Origin: Grammothele lineata
Lineage: Eukaryota > Basidiomycota > Agaricomycetes > Polyporales > Polyporaceae
NCBI GenBank assembly: GCA_002150815.3
Contig: NDFF03000135.1
Coordinates: forward strand, 124,001-188,000
Reading direction: 5' to 3'
DNA length: 64,000 bases
This document shows, one piece after another, positions 35,630 through 47,995 of this stretch (its first letter is position 1; each line of letters begins with the position of its first letter). The notes beneath the pieces were generated by a model. The model was not told the DNA's origin. It saw nothing but the letters and a program-made list of their open reading frames with translations, and ran no database searches. The translations under genes were made by a program, and so were the position numbers.

Positions 35630-36637
35630 TCACGCCGCAGACGCGTACGTCGTGCCCAGCGGCGTCAAGCTCGCGTCCGCGTTGACGAGGTTGTTCGCGG
35701 CGGTCATGAACCACGCATAATGCGTGACGCTCTGGAGCCCGTTCAAGAACGGCACCATCTCCTTCAAGAACGCCTGCTGCTCCGGCACGCTCCCGCTCGC
35801 GCCGAACTCGGTGATGAGCACCGGCTTCTTGTAGCGCGTGCCGAGGCTGGTGATGTACTCCTTGTAGTACGCCACGTTCGACGCGCTGTCGTACACGTGC
35901 GCGGCGATCGCGTCGACGGTGCACCCGAGCTTTGAGCACTCGGACAGGAAGGAGTCCATCCAGCCCGTGCCCATGGGAGGGGCGCCGTTGGTTATCGCGG
36001 GCGAGACGAGCGTCGCGCGGCCCGCGAAGGGTTGCATGAAGGTCATCCATTGTTGGGCGGCGTCCGCGGGGGAGGTGTTCGCCTGCGTGGCGAGGTCGGG
36101 CTCGTTGATGCTGTTGGACGCGTCAGACGGGTGAGCTTCGGTCGAGGCCGCACATGCGAGCGAGCGAGCAGGGGAGGGCACTCACAAGAGGAGGTGGGTG
36201 CTGCCCGCGGCGATAGCGGCCTCGGCGTTCGCCTTCCACTGCGTGGTGTGGTCCGGCAGGTTGGAGAACATCATCGGGAAGTAGTTCGTGCCCGCCGGGA
36301 TCGCGCCCTGGTGGGCCGAGTCCCAGTTGTACGCCCACGAGACCTGGCTGCGTCGCGCGAGGTCGAGGTCGCGTCAATCCCAGCGCGCGGTTATATAGAA
36401 GAGAGGAGAGGGGAGGCTCACCCGGAGTTAAAGTTCTTGGTCAGGCCGGCATCGTTGAACGAGAGGCCCTTCTTGATCCTTAAGTTCGGAGCGCGTGCGC
36501 TGGTCAGCGCGCGCCACGCGCAGAACGGAATGACGAGGGACTCACGGGGCCGCACGGCGGACCTTCTGCATCCCCTCCGCGGCAAAGGCGGAGGACGCTG
36601 CGAGCGCGAGCGCAAGGAAAGAAAGAGCGGACTTCAT
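35630..36637 (-). CDS. Secreted GH128 glycoside hydrolase (beta-1,3-glucanase family)
   Basis: 263 residues, four exons (36637-36546, 36478-36422, 36347-36186, 36110-35630). The signal peptide is MKSALSFLALALAASSAFA. The catalytic core is a TIM-barrel of the Glyco_hydro_cc type: KKGLSFNDAG, VSWAYNWDS, THLLFINEPDL, GWMDSFLSECSKLGC, VDAIAAHVYD and KPVLITEFGASG. By family precedent E107 (NEPDL) is the acid/base and E205 (LITEFG) the nucleophile. The final YAWFM and NLVNADASLTPLG also fit the fold. Members act on beta-1,3-glucan in fungal walls; a role in wall remodelling is inference. No carbohydrate-binding module, Ser/Thr-rich linker or GPI signal is present, so the enzyme is probably soluble. 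Confidence 0.92.
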
Positions 36638-38992
36638 TGTATGTATGATTATGTCGATAGGTCGTTAAGGGGGTAGCGGGAGCAGCGAAGTTCTCGACCG
36701 GCAAGAAGGAGAAGAAGGAGTCGTAACGAGGGGGTCGAAGCTGAGCGGGAAAGTCGTCGGACGTGAACGCACCAGGCGTGAGGCGTGAGGAACAGGCGCG
36801 AAGGGGGCGGACGTGGACGAAGCTCGAGCTCAGCTCAGTGGGGGACCCGGGGAGCACAGCGCGTCGTGTGTCGCTCTTATATAGCTCCCTCCTCCGATGG
36901 GTGCATTGCCGCGGCGCGCGTGCTGACACGTATGGACAGCGGCGCGCGGCACGCCGCACCAGTACTGGCGTCGACGCCGCGTGCGGCGACGGACACTGGA
37001 CAGCATCCGGCTCGGAGGCCTGGGGCCATGGCCAGGAGGGCCTCGTGAGACTGCGATCTGCGGGCCTTGGATCCCGGCTGTGATAGGCATAATGATGAGT
37101 GGCTGGTAACGGTGCTGCGTGCTGCCTGGGCGAGCCTCCGGGTGCGGCGCGCGGACGGGGCGAGTTGTTTGCGTTGATAGTTCGAGATGAGGCTGTGCTG
37201 CGGGTGTTTGTGCGTGATGCGGGTATGTGAAAGGTGTTGTGCTGGATTTGGCCGTCGTCACTAGCTGGTTCTTCAAAGTCGTCGAAAGCACATCCGTACA
37301 TTGTCGGATTCTGGAAGAACCAAGGCAGGCGAGCGCAAAAATCTGCATTCCAACACCGGTCACAGCACGCAGTGCAGTCGAAACCTGTCTGTGTGCCACT
37401 GGACGAAATGCATCATGATCGTCTCGCCACATCAGCCATCATCGCAGACGTTAGCGCGCACCTTTGCCAAGGCACTCAGTTAAGTAGCGCTGCCGACATC
37501 TGCCCCGATGATCGTTGATTGAGTATGAGGTCGCGGCGAACGTCATGAAGATGGTTGTCGGAGGTTCCTGTTCCGCCGTCACGATACGTAGATTTGTGCC
37601 ACAGCAGGTACGAGATAGATGGCCCGGCAGGAAGCGCGTAGGTATGCCTAGGTACCCCGCCACGAAAGCAAGCAGAATGCTGGGGATTGGACTGAAGATG
37701 GCACGTCGAGGCTCGGGGGCGGCTTGTGCTTACAAGTACGTCATAACTCTTCCCCCGACAGATACGGTTTGGAGAGCGCGAGCGCCTCCACCGGCATTTG
37801 TGAAGGCGTCTGCAGCGCGGGCCAGAGCCCGGACGTCGCGATGAGTCCCCTACAACATCGGACAGACTAGAACCGACTCACAAGGTGGCTGGCGCCGTCG
37901 TAAGAGTTTCGAGCCCGAGGCTAGCAGAAGGCTCGTCTCCTCAGAGTGTCGGCAGACGATCCAGCGCCTCATGGCTCCTGTCCGAGGTAGTCGGGACGGT
38001 CCCGTTTCGACTGAGTACTCCAAGTTCATCGCCATTTATTGATTTCCTATCTGGTACGGGGAACAGGGAGCGCAAAACCTATCAGTCATGGTCGAAGTCA
38101 GCACAATGTGGAAAGGTGAAGGACTCCACGCACTCAACGGTATATCTAATCACTCCCTTTCGAGGAAGGCAGCAATGTCCTCGTACGCAGGAACACCGTA
38201 GAGCCCCAAATCCGGCCTCGATCCGCTGTCCAGGCGTCCGCAACCAGATGAATGAAGGTTCCGCGCGCGACAAAGTGATGTCGACGCTGCAGCGACTCGC
38301 GTGATGGGGTCGCTCAAGGATTGTACGAGGTGCCTCAAAAGCCGGTTTCCCATGGGCAGACCTGTTCCACGCTAATAGGGAGAATCAGCGTGTGCGTTGG
38401 CAGAGCAGGGTTAGAAGTGGGTAAGAGGTTTTGTATTAAAATGTACCTAACATGCACAGAGCACTTTTTCATCTCTTTTATCTCTCAACTCGCAGTAAAC
38501 CACACTCCAGTATCATCGCAAGCTATCGACGAACTTCTTGATACGATAAAGCTAAGTGTCGAGCCGTGCGCGTGAGTGTACGTCCCTATCGGGCTCATTA
38601 TGAAGTTGCGCCGCAGATGGTTCTGCGCAATGCGCATGCAGCGGACGCAGGCAGAACCAGACGAGGTTGTGGTGACAAGGCTGAGGCTGAGTCGGAGTCG
38701 AAGTTGGGGGGGAGTAACGGTCGCGCTGTGGTCACAGCACGTGTACAAAGTCACGGCGCTTGTGGTACAGGCGCGGGTTCGGGGAATCTCTGCGGCCTGC
38801 GGCGCGGCTCCGAAGCTTGTCTATATCGCTCATGTTAGCTTCGGATTCTCGCTGTGCCCTGGCTCTCGTATTGTCCGAGTGCTCATAAAGTCTTGCGGAC
38901 TTGGGTATACAGCCTCGACGCGTCTCCTCCAGGTCCTCATCAGCATGGCGGTGCTCCTCTACGCTCAAAACCGGTCTCCCACGCTCCGAGTC
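36638..38992. other. Intergenic between GH128 and the carboxypeptidase
   Basis: Upstream regions of two divergent genes. The 265-codon minus-strand frame at 36504-37301 overlaps the GH128 exon in another frame and looks like chance. A TATA box is at 36877. Frames open upstream of 38993 continue into the carboxypeptidase exon but do not resemble protein. Confidence 0.5.
36877..36885 (-). promoter_or_regulatory. TATA box, probably of the GH128 gene
   Basis: CTATATAAG on the minus strand, 240 bases upstream of the ATG. This implies a 5' UTR of about 200 nt. Confidence 0.45.
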
Positions 38993-41220
38993 ATGGCACT
39001 GGCAGTCGTGCTTTTCCTAGTGCTGCTCTTGAACCTCAGTGCGACAGTGACTGCGGTGGCATCTCGTAATCCTGCGGGTCCTGCACAGATATCTTTGCAG
39101 AGCGTCAGTGGTTACAACGTCTACGATGCAGGCCTCTTTACGCCTTTTGAGGATCTCCACGCGCTCCCTGGGCCCACCCGGGCAGAGTATGTGACTCTCC
39201 GACACCCGGCCTTTCCGAGACACGGTGTGCGGGTCAGACAGTCCAAATTCTGCGACGGAAACGTTACGTACGTCGTTTTTCTTCATTCTTATGACATCCG
39301 GGAAATTGAACATATGTTTATCCACAGTGCTTATACCGGATACATTGACATCGAAGCTCGCCACCTCTTTTTTTACTTCTTCGAGAGCCGTAGGGATCCA
39401 GACACCGACGACGTCATTTTCTGGACAAATGGTGGCCCTGGCTCATCATCTGCGTGGGGTCTGTTCATGGAGCTCGGTCAGTAATCAGCTAGTGTTCTCG
39501 TATTGAAGCCGTAGGTATCGATAATCCTCTTGAAGGACCTTGCCGAGTTACTGGCGCCAACAACACGGAGCCTTTCGTGTACTCCTGGAGCGAGTACGCG
39601 AACATTTTCTTCATCGATCAGCCTGTCGGTGTGGGTTTCTCGTATGCGGAATACGGGGAGTCTGTCGGCACGACCCTTGAAGCCGGTGACGACGTCGCGG
39701 CGTTCATAGCCATCTTCTTCGAGCACTTCACGAAGTTGAAGGGCCGACGTCTTCACATGGCCGGGGAGTCCTATGCAGCAAGTCTCTTACATCATTCATG
39801 GAGCTCACGACTCATGACCTTTGCTATTGTCAGGGACGTTACTTGCCTGTCTTCGCTGCGAAGGTGTATGACCAGAATGCGCGACTGGTGGAGGCCGGCA
39901 TGGCCCCTATCAATCTTGCTTCAGTCATGATAGGTATGTACTTCTAGCTGTTTACCTACGCCGTGAGATGCTCAGTCGTATGCGAAGGAAACGGGTGTAC
40001 CGACTTCTTCGCGATGACACTATCCTGTTACTATTCGCAATGCCAAGACCCTCTCATGGCTCCCATACAGGATATTTCGTGAGTCAGTCATTGCGGAATG
40101 CAAACTTCGCTTACGAACAGTCTGCACAGGAAATGCGTGAGGATGAAGCAGATGGTATGCGCGAACATACGCCTCTCATCTAAACGGGGGCGGTTTCTGA
40201 CTTGGGACTCGCAGCTGCCACGTTGCGAGAAACGATACAGGGAATCTTGTATAGACACTTACGATCAAATCGACTGCGAGGCGGCGGACACATTCTGCGG
40301 TACCCCTCTTTGGGAGTTCTTCGCAGGTAAGAAGATGTCGAGTCTACTACCGTTCATCTCGATGATGAGACGCCTCCCCCATAAATTTGTAGATAAGAAC
40401 CCCTACGACCGTACTCGTCTCTGGTGAGCCCCCCGCGCCCGCCCGACTACGTATACCGTCCGCCCGACTACTGACAACCCGACGCCACACTCAGCCAAGG
40501 TCCCGACCCCACCAACGACTGCTATCCCTCTCTGTGCGTGCCATCCTGTCTTCTAACGGATTTCCATTCCCATGTCACATTTCTGCCTACTTTTAGCCTC
40601 GTCGAACAGTACCTCACCAACCTCACTACACAGCTTGCACTCGGCGTCGACCCCGCCGCCCAAGGCAACTTCAGTTCCTTCTCGCCGGTGGTCCGTGCCG
40701 CGTTCGACGTGAACGGCGACTTCCGCGCGTTCCCCGCACAAGACTACCTCGCTGCCCTCCTTGAGCGCGGTGTCCCTGTGCTTCTTTTTGCTGGCGAGAC
40801 GGACTTTGCTTGCAACTGGGTGCGTCTACGCTCCGGGCTCCGCGATCCCCTGACTCCCGGTGCCACTTCTTCGCTGGACGATGGTGAATGCTGACACGGA
40901 ACGTGCAACTTGAATCGTCTCAGATTGGCATCGAGAACATGGCGCTCGCGCTCGAGTGGACGAAGAACGCACAGTTCCGCAGCGCGCAGCCCCGCGAGTG
41001 GACCGTCGGAGAGAAGGCAGCGGGGAAGGTGCGCAGCGGCGGTGGCCTCACTTTTGCCACCGTCGCGGGCGCGGGCCATCTGGTGCGTTCTGGTGCACCA
41101 CCCGCATGGCGCGCGTGGGCGTAGAGGGTGAGGCTGACGTTGCGTATGCAGGTGCCGTACGACAAGCCCGTCGAGGCGTTCGAACTTGCGAAACGGTGGC
41201 TTGCGCGGGAGGCCCTTTGA
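38993..41220 (+). CDS. Serine carboxypeptidase, S10 family
   Basis: A secreted or vacuolar exopeptidase that removes C-terminal residues at acid pH. Twelve exons from 38993 to 41220 give 504 residues. An in-frame ATG at 38945 would add 16 residues, but the one used begins a cleaner signal peptide ([21 protein letters not shown]). Family blocks: [64 protein letters not shown] and [11 protein letters not shown]. The triad reads S220 (GESYAG), D424 ([10 protein letters not shown]) and H481 (GAGHLVPYD). The usual GPGCSS is GPGSSS here, which removes a conserved cysteine of the substrate-site loop. The intron after A222 (39778-39833) uses a GC donor (GCA|GCAAGT). Exons of 25, 31 and 39 nt occur in the middle. 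Confidence 0.93.
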
Positions 41221-41449
41221 GGAGTAGGGCGAGTTATGGTTAGTCCTTACGTCTTCTCCTCATGGTCGCGGAGAGCGATTGGTCCTCGTGCCATACCGCG
41301 TTCGTCGCGGCGTGTGGTAGGATATGGATTAATAATGATACAGTGGGCTGTGAAAGCTACAAGTACAGCAACTGCGGATCGCCACAGCTGCAGGCTATAA
41401 GTCCTAGGTGGATACAACAGCGACGGGTCGCAAGCGCTGTGGGTAAGTA

Positions 41450-41720
41450 GTAAGGCTAGCTATCGGTCACGATAGGTAGAGGGGCTATGAGGTCCGTGGG
41501 CTACGAGTCTCAGTGTAAACTGGCTATGGGTTATGAGAGCTATCCGGGGTCGACTAGTGGGGCCGTTATCTATGGGTTAGTACGAGCTACGAGGTGGTAG
41601 ATCAGTCGTAGGTCGTATGGGCTATGGGCTGGGGCAGTTCTGAGACAGCTCATGGGTCACAGGAGCTGCGGGTTATGGGGCTACGTATGCGCTATTGGAG
41701 AGCGAGCTATGAGAGGCGGA
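41450..41720. repeat. Degenerate GCTATGRG-rich repeat tract
   Basis: About a dozen imperfect copies of an 8-10-nt word (GGCTATGAG, GGCTACGAG, GGCTATGGG, AGCTACGAG, AGCTATGAG and similar) within 270 bases between the convergent carboxypeptidase and F-box genes. Spacing is irregular. It has no long open frame. Confidence 0.7.
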
Positions 41721-41894
41721 ATTGAACCGGAGCCGTGACGATAGTGGAGTATAAGAGATACAGTAAGAAAGCGAGAGTTGTACAGTATCAGAGATGTTGT
41801 CTATGTGAGATATATATGCAAGTATATTACAGTGCATAGCAGAAATACGAGATGGCGCCTGAAATCCTGACGGGTATCGAAGTGTTGACTTACA

Positions 41895-43617
41895 TTACAG
41901 TATATGAGGCTCGGAGTTCCATTTGACTACCAGGACGTCCGGATAGTACCCCCGTCGAGCAACTATACCCTCAGCAGTCACCTGCATCAACAGCGGCTCG
42001 GGCAGCATATTGAGGGCCGGCGGGGCATCTTCATCCGGCACTAGCGCGCGTGCGAGGAGGTCCAAGGACGTATCCTCACCCGCGTCCAAACGCCCAATGG
42101 ACATGAATCCGCGAAGGAGAGTCGCCCAGATGTGCACAGCGAGATCGCCCTCGCACCTCTTGGCCAAGTCAGGGCACATGCGGACCGTCAGCGACGTCAC
42201 GGTATGGATGGGGGTGAAAAGCGCTGCGATGGCCCTCGCACGCTCCATGGCGTCCGCGATGAGGTCTTCGGTGGTGAGGCACTGCTCGAGATCGTCCTGG
42301 AACAGGGCAAGGCGGAAGACACCGCCACTGCCGGGACACCTTGCGATGACCTGAATCGATCCCTCCTCGATGTCGACGCGTACGTGCTGGGCGGCAGCCA
42401 GCTGGGGGAGCAGGGGACGTAGGAGGAGACGGGGTACTCGAGCTTCCATGGCAAGGGCTACGTCCGCCGAGTCCGGGATAACGAGATGAGGAGTAATCAT
42501 GCAGCCCCCGGTAGAAATTTCGGTCCCCTCTTCAGTCGATACAATTTGCAGCGAACGAAGGGAGGGAAGGGTTACCACCTTCTCCGGCCATACAACCTCG
42601 TCGAGATCTTCGATATTGTATAGAGGTACATCTGGGTAATAGTCATAGTCGTCGATGAACGGGGTGGCGTCTAGAATCTTGAGTTTCTCCAATTTGGGAA
42701 GCTCCCCAAGCGCGATGAGAAAATGGTCAAGCGGGTCTTCTGCGGCATCGCATTCGTTGTCCGAACATTTGTAGAGCTCGAGCTCGAGGAGGGTAGACGG
42801 CAGGGGGTCGGCAGGTACATGAGTGACGGGGATACGTAGGGCAGCAAGGGCGGGGAAGCAATGCGCAAGGGAGAGTTCCATACCGTGGCATCGGGACAAC
42901 GTGCTGTGTTTGTTGAATTCCAGAACTCGAAGCCGTGGCCACATATCTTCCTGCAGAAAACGCATCGTAGCAGGCGCGCACAGCCTCGAAGCCTCGAGGC
43001 CTAGCTCCGAGATACGATGTCGGTAAGGGACGAGAAGTTTGGCAACGTGCTCGGGAATGCCATGGAGGTTGGTGAAGGTGATGTCGAGGGGCGTGGAACG
43101 GGCAAGTGCCACCTGAAGAGCCCTCATAGACTTAGGGTGCCAATGGAGGCAATTCCGGTGGACGTGGAGCTGGTTCGCCCAGAATTGCGGAGTGTGCATG
43201 GCGATCTCATACCACGAGCGGCAGACATGCAGGACTGCCTGACCCTTGTCAGCAGGCGGTGTAGGGCGTACGTGTTGGAAAATCTCCATAAGCAGTTCCG
43301 TTGGGAGCCGGTTGATCGGTGCGGCAGCGTTGAAGATAGAACGGAGGCCGCGAATTCGGGACTTGTAGCCGGTCATCCTTGCAAGGCACCAGCTCTGCAC
43401 CTCCGATACTGGAAGGGCTTTAACGGTAGCTAGATCTACCTCATTGAAAGATATGTCAGAAGGGAAGATAAGATGGTCGTTGGGGAAAAGAAATGTGAAA
43501 TCTATGGCAGGGGTAAATGGTTGAATATCATCGTCAGCGAGACAGTTTCGGAACGCTTGCGAGCCTCTTGGCACGGAGGGCAAGAAAGCGGAAGAGAGAC
43601 TTACGATCGGAAGTCAT
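41895..43617 (-). CDS. F-box protein, probable SCF substrate adaptor
   Basis: 539 residues. The first exon is 13 nt (43617-43605, MTSD plus one base), spliced by GTAAGT to the large exon 43501-41895. Without it the long frame has no ATG before residue 46 (MTGYKSRIRG), so this short exon is preferred. An F-box is at about residues 66-115: INRLPTELLMEIFQHV and then VLHVCRSWYEIAMHTPQFW. The rest is a leucine-rich array without clear repeats. This type is common in agaricomycetes, where hundreds of paralogues with divergent C-terminal halves occur. The target is unknown. Convergent with the carboxypeptidase gene across the degenerate repeat. Confidence 0.85.
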
Positions 43618-46600
43618 CTGGCAAGGCTAGAGGCCAGCAAGACAGCTGCGAGGGAAGTACGGTAGCGATGACTACGAGGAAACTGAGGGAAAGGTGCGTC
43701 GGTACAACGTGGCAGCCAACAGGGCCGTGACGCCGCTGAGCAAAATCAGCTTTTGGCGCGCGCTCTCAGCGAATGTTCAACTTCAACACGAACATCGTTT
43801 AGCGCTTGCGAGGTGGCCAACCTTCTTCAAGCGGTATCCCTCCAGGCAAGACCGTTCAGGCACGCAATCCTTCCCAAAAGTAATTCTCAACAAGAAAATT
43901 CCACCTTTCAGCCAATGCCGAGCTATGCCGAGTTTATACATACAGTAGACTCAAATCACACGGCAACGCGATAAATCAAGTACATACTTAGTCAGCACTG
44001 TCGCGCAGAGTGGGTCACGTGCCGGAAGTTCACTAGTCAGACTCGAAGCGCCGAATGTCTTCTCTTCACCGGAGTTTCACATAATCAGCTCAATCCTCAT
44101 TGCCGTCTATGCCACACGCTCACTCGCTCATGTCTTCTCTCGGGGATATATCGATAGCCTTGCCTATGTAACACGCAGAAGCAGAATGGTGTTGCATGAA
44201 TGAAACAAACACCGTGCCGCCTCATGCTCTGCCGGTGACGCTCTGAGTATAGATGGTAACCCGGCCACACGGAGCCTGCTTCAGGATCAACAGGTTTAAG
44301 AACCGACAACCCCAGTGATCGGCGCTGCAACTGTCAGTGGTCACTACTCTGGCCATATACCTCAAACCACGTGTTTTACATACATCCTTCGTGAGTTATC
44401 GCTGATCATCGTGCTCTCACGATCTAACACCACATGGGGACAGACGGAGTTGTCCTCTGAGTCCGTATGACGCGTCGGGAGGTGACATGCGCCGACCGTG
44501 CTCGTGAGGGCCCCGTTGGCCTCCACCCTCCACATCTCGCCTCGCCTCTTCTGCCACTTAGTGCCTACATGGGGAAGAGTTCCTTCATGTTGAATCTGCC
44601 CAACTCCTCATTTGTGCGAATAAGCTGTTTTGGTGGTACCGCGCAGCTAGGGGGTGGAAAGGAACATATGGTCTATGTTTTCCGTGCGTCCTCATTCCAG
44701 ATCGAGGTTTCAGCGGTGGGAAGTTGGAGAGACACACCGCAGTCTATCAAATCACGGCTTTCGGGTAAAAGACTGCTCCGCTTTCGTTCGATCATAGAAA
44801 CTCGTCGTCGAGAAAGTAATCTCCCACCGTCATTTCGGATCCAGTACTCCAAGCCTATTCCCGGATCACTGGCTCCCGATTACACCGGATTCTACACAAC
44901 CCACATACTTCAAAATACTGCTACTTGTAGATATGTTCAAGTTCTTGATCAGCAGTGGCGTCGCTTTGGGTCGCGCGAGTCGCTATGGTTTGAAAGGTTG
45001 AGACCTCTTCTACCAAACTCGCCAACACGTAGCGAGAGGTATATAATTAGTGGCTATGCCAACCACCCATGGTTCTCGAGGTGGTTCCCTATCCGTCGTG
45101 TGCGAGGCGACGTCGAGATGCCTTCCGGTTTACAGTTGCGCCCAATTTGACCCGGTTTTCACCACAGGCGCCGCCGAAACAGCTAGCATTGGCCCTGATT
45201 CTTCTCCAGTGACGTAGGAAGGCTATGGATAGAGTCAAGCAGATTAGCTCTTCTCTTCAGCAAGTTGTGATGAAGCGGCGCCATCCTCCCCAGTAGCTCT
45301 CTAGTTTATCGTGCTCTCACCGTCCAGGATGCTCTCGGCTCCGGCGACTCACTCGGACTTCATCATATTCAGAGGACTTGCAGCGCCTTCAGGTCAAATT
45401 CTAGCTACTTCAGTCAGAGAAGGAGCCGGTCCTGTCAACACGGTTCAGTGATCCAACGGCTAGGGCATGCATTTCCAAGTGAGGCAACGCAGTCATGCTA
45501 ACAGTCGCTTGGGGGAATGTCAGCTGCGATAAGGCAAGTTACCTGTAAAAATATCTCAGGGTTAGAATGCAGAAAGTTGAGACCCTGCTGTGACTCAGGC
45601 TAAGGGTGTCATTGCACTGCCGCTGGATGTCGACATTGTTCTTTCATTGCTTCCATCGCGACAACGCACCATCACGATGAGGCAGTGGGATAATGAGTCC
45701 CTTCTCCTGCGTCCACTGGTTTGATAAATTTGGTGGGTTCGCATGTGGGTTAAAGTTGGGGTTGTTCACAGCCCTTCACACTACTTGCCCAAAGCGCGAG
45801 ATGATAGACAACGATTTCAGACTCCGAGAAAAGCAACTTCGAGAATCCCGAACATTTCCATTCACCACGAGTTCGAGCCGAGGCTGTGGCTGGAAACTAA
45901 TCAAGTGGGAAGCCCGTTTGTGGAGGTGCCAAGGCACACGTGTGCCAGTCAGGTGCGAGCGTGTGCCGGCAGGCATCGCGCTCGGACGACAGCGTAGTGA
46001 GAATTCGTTCACCTAACATATGTATTCGAAGTGTAGTGGAGACAGTCTGAGACATAGACGGGGGGACTTACGTCGACCATAAAACGAACAAATTCAGAAA
46101 TATGCACGCTAACAGTCGGACGTTGACGAGCGGGCGACAGGGAGACGAGATTTACAGGGAGTTTGAACCGCTTACGGTGACCCCTCCCAAAAACACACTG
46201 GTGGATGTCTGACTCTTTGCCGGCGTGGGTAACCTCTCCGGATTCGTCTGTAGAGGGATTGTTTAGTAATTTACGAGATGAGGCACTTGTAGACACGAGA
46301 CGTACTAACTTTATTGCCGTACTTGACAAAGGCGTCCTCAATTAGCACAGGTTGCGCAGTGGGCGAGAATGAAAGTCGACGTGTTGTGTCCTTGGAGTGT
46401 GTAGTAGTGCACGACGAATCGTGCACTTTGTGCCACGACCGCATGCATGCAATAGGCCAACGCAATGCCGGAAGGCCCGCGCTCCTCAATGTTCCTCTTC
46501 GAAATGAAGGGCGACGAGCGTAGGCACACCTCCACTATCCCCAGCCTACTCCATCCAACGTTTCCTCATGTCGATGCTGTGCGCAATGCGCGCGCACATG

Positions 46601-46706
46601 CACGGCGGAACGGCCATGTTTTAAACCCGTCTGGCGCCCTCTCTACTCCAAACATCCGTCCTCTCTCGTCTGACATCGTCTCCCCGAACGATTTGTATCA
46701 CACCCA
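43618..46706. other. 3-kb AT-richer region, no firm gene
   Basis: Lower GC than the flanks. One 227-codon frame (44467-45150) is listed separately. Minus-strand frames at 46009-46535 are partly protein-like (for example HRKRFKLPVNLVSLSP) but give no coherent splice model. Could contain decayed genes or transposon remains; no terminal repeats were seen. Confidence 0.4.
44467..45150 (+). CDS. Hypothetical ORF, 227 codons, doubtful
   Basis: Starts MTRREVTCADRARE and ends SGLQLRPI. No domain, signal peptide or membrane span is seen. Third-codon positions are less GC-biased than in the convincing genes. It may be a decayed gene or a chance frame in AT-richer sequence. Confidence 0.22.
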   Translation: MTRREVTCADRAREGPVGLHPPHLASPLLPLSAYMGKSSFMLNLPNSSFVRISCFGGTAQLGGGKEHMVYVFRASSFQIEVSAVGSWRDTPQSIKSRLSGKRLLRFRSIIETRRRESNLPPSFRIQYSKPIPGSLAPDYTGFYTTHILQNTATCRYVQVLDQQWRRFGSRESLWFERLRPLLPNSPTRSERYIISGYANHPWFSRWFPIRRVRGDVEMPSGLQLRPI

Positions 46707-47995
46707 ATGCAACCGACCACTTCAGTGCGTACAACGCGCTTCCGTTGGCCCCAACCGAGGCACGATCTGACGCCTCGTCTGACTTATAGCGCCTCCACGT
46801 CGACCCCCTTTCCCAGTGGCCCGAGGATCCGAGCCTTCCTATGGAAAACCCGCTGCATCCAAGAGACGCCCACAGGAACGCCCCCTTTTACTGCTATCAG
46901 CCGTGCGTGGGCTCGGGGTGGACGAACCTCGCCCCACCCGTCCAGGGCGCCAGTTGGTCTGCCCCTACCGGCTCTCTGAGCCTCTCTACCTATCAATGGC
47001 GCCCCGCCGCCGCGGAATTCCGCGACGAGGGGCACCAAGCTTACTCTTACCCCGCCACGTATTCGCCCGGTATGGTACGTCCTGGCGAATACGTGCCCTG
47101 GGAGGCTCCGGTCGCGTACGACCCAATCATGGAGGCGCCGTACCTGCGCCACGCCAGCTACAGCGTGGGCCCGATCCCGCCCACAAATCCCGCGGCCGCC
47201 GCTCCCGTGAGGCCGCTCAGCATCCACTCAATGGACGCCGACCGCTTCTACGAGGTCCACCTCAGCGCCAGAAGCCCTGCGGGTGGACCGGATCCCGCGG
47301 CGTTGGCTCCCAGCCGTGGCCATTGTTTCTCGCCAGAGACTCACACCGCCCGCGCGTCACCACTCTACCCCTCCTCCTCACCCTTTCCCGAACTCGATCC
47401 CCGCCTTCAGAAGAGATATGACAACGGTCGTCCCGCGGAGGAACCATTTGCTGGACCGATAACGTTCAACGGTGGCCACGGCGTCCAGTTGTTTGCGAAT
47501 GTGGAGGGTAAAGTTCGGGTCGGGGAGCTGGTTGATGGAGACTTGCCGGCGTTCGATATTGGGGCGTCGCTGGGGGAGAAGGCTAGTATACGGTTTGAGG
47601 TAAGTGTGCGCATTCTGCATACATCAAGCGGAAAATCACTCGCGAGATTGGGTTATACAGCTCCATCAATTCCCTCGTGTCGTCTTCCCCCAGATTCGCG
47701 TACGTGGAACACAGAGACAGAGGCGTGCTGGACAGCCCTTGAGCAAGCGCAAGCTAGCTATGCACGTCGCAAAACAGCTGCGTAAGATGGTGAGTACACC
47801 CTGATGCCACATCTACACGGAGAGGGACGTCGTTGCTCACCTGCGGCGTTGTGGCTGTTGCAGCTCAAAAATGGCGCACTCGGACTGGGGCCTGACGGCG
47901 GGGTGGCTGCGCCAGGAGACATCAGGCTCATGGGTATGGAGCATGTGTCGCGCGGCAGCCTGCAACCTATCCTAGCTATCCACAAAGATCGTTGA
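46707..47995 (+). CDS. Hypothetical basidiomycete protein with conserved C-terminal block
   Basis: 351 residues from four exons: 46707-46724, 46790-47599, 47694-47789 and 47864-47995. Splice phases and consensus sites agree throughout. The first 220 residues are P/Y/S/A-rich and disordered. The C-terminal part looks folded: ITFNGGHGVQLFANVEG, ELVDGDLPAFDIGASLGEKA, SIRFEIRVRGTQRQRR and SKRKLAMHVAKQLRKML. I have seen this pattern (a strand-rich block, a charged loop, then a K-L-A-x-x-V-A-K helix) in unnamed agaricomycete proteins, with no assigned role. The layout resembles that of the zinc-finger gene at 15372, with a short first exon and disordered N-terminus, but no Cys/His motif is present. 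Function unknown. Confidence 0.65.

Noticed and set aside
36504..37301. 265-codon minus-strand frame
   Set aside because: It overlaps the GH128 first exon in another frame. The TATA box lies inside it, and no motif is seen.
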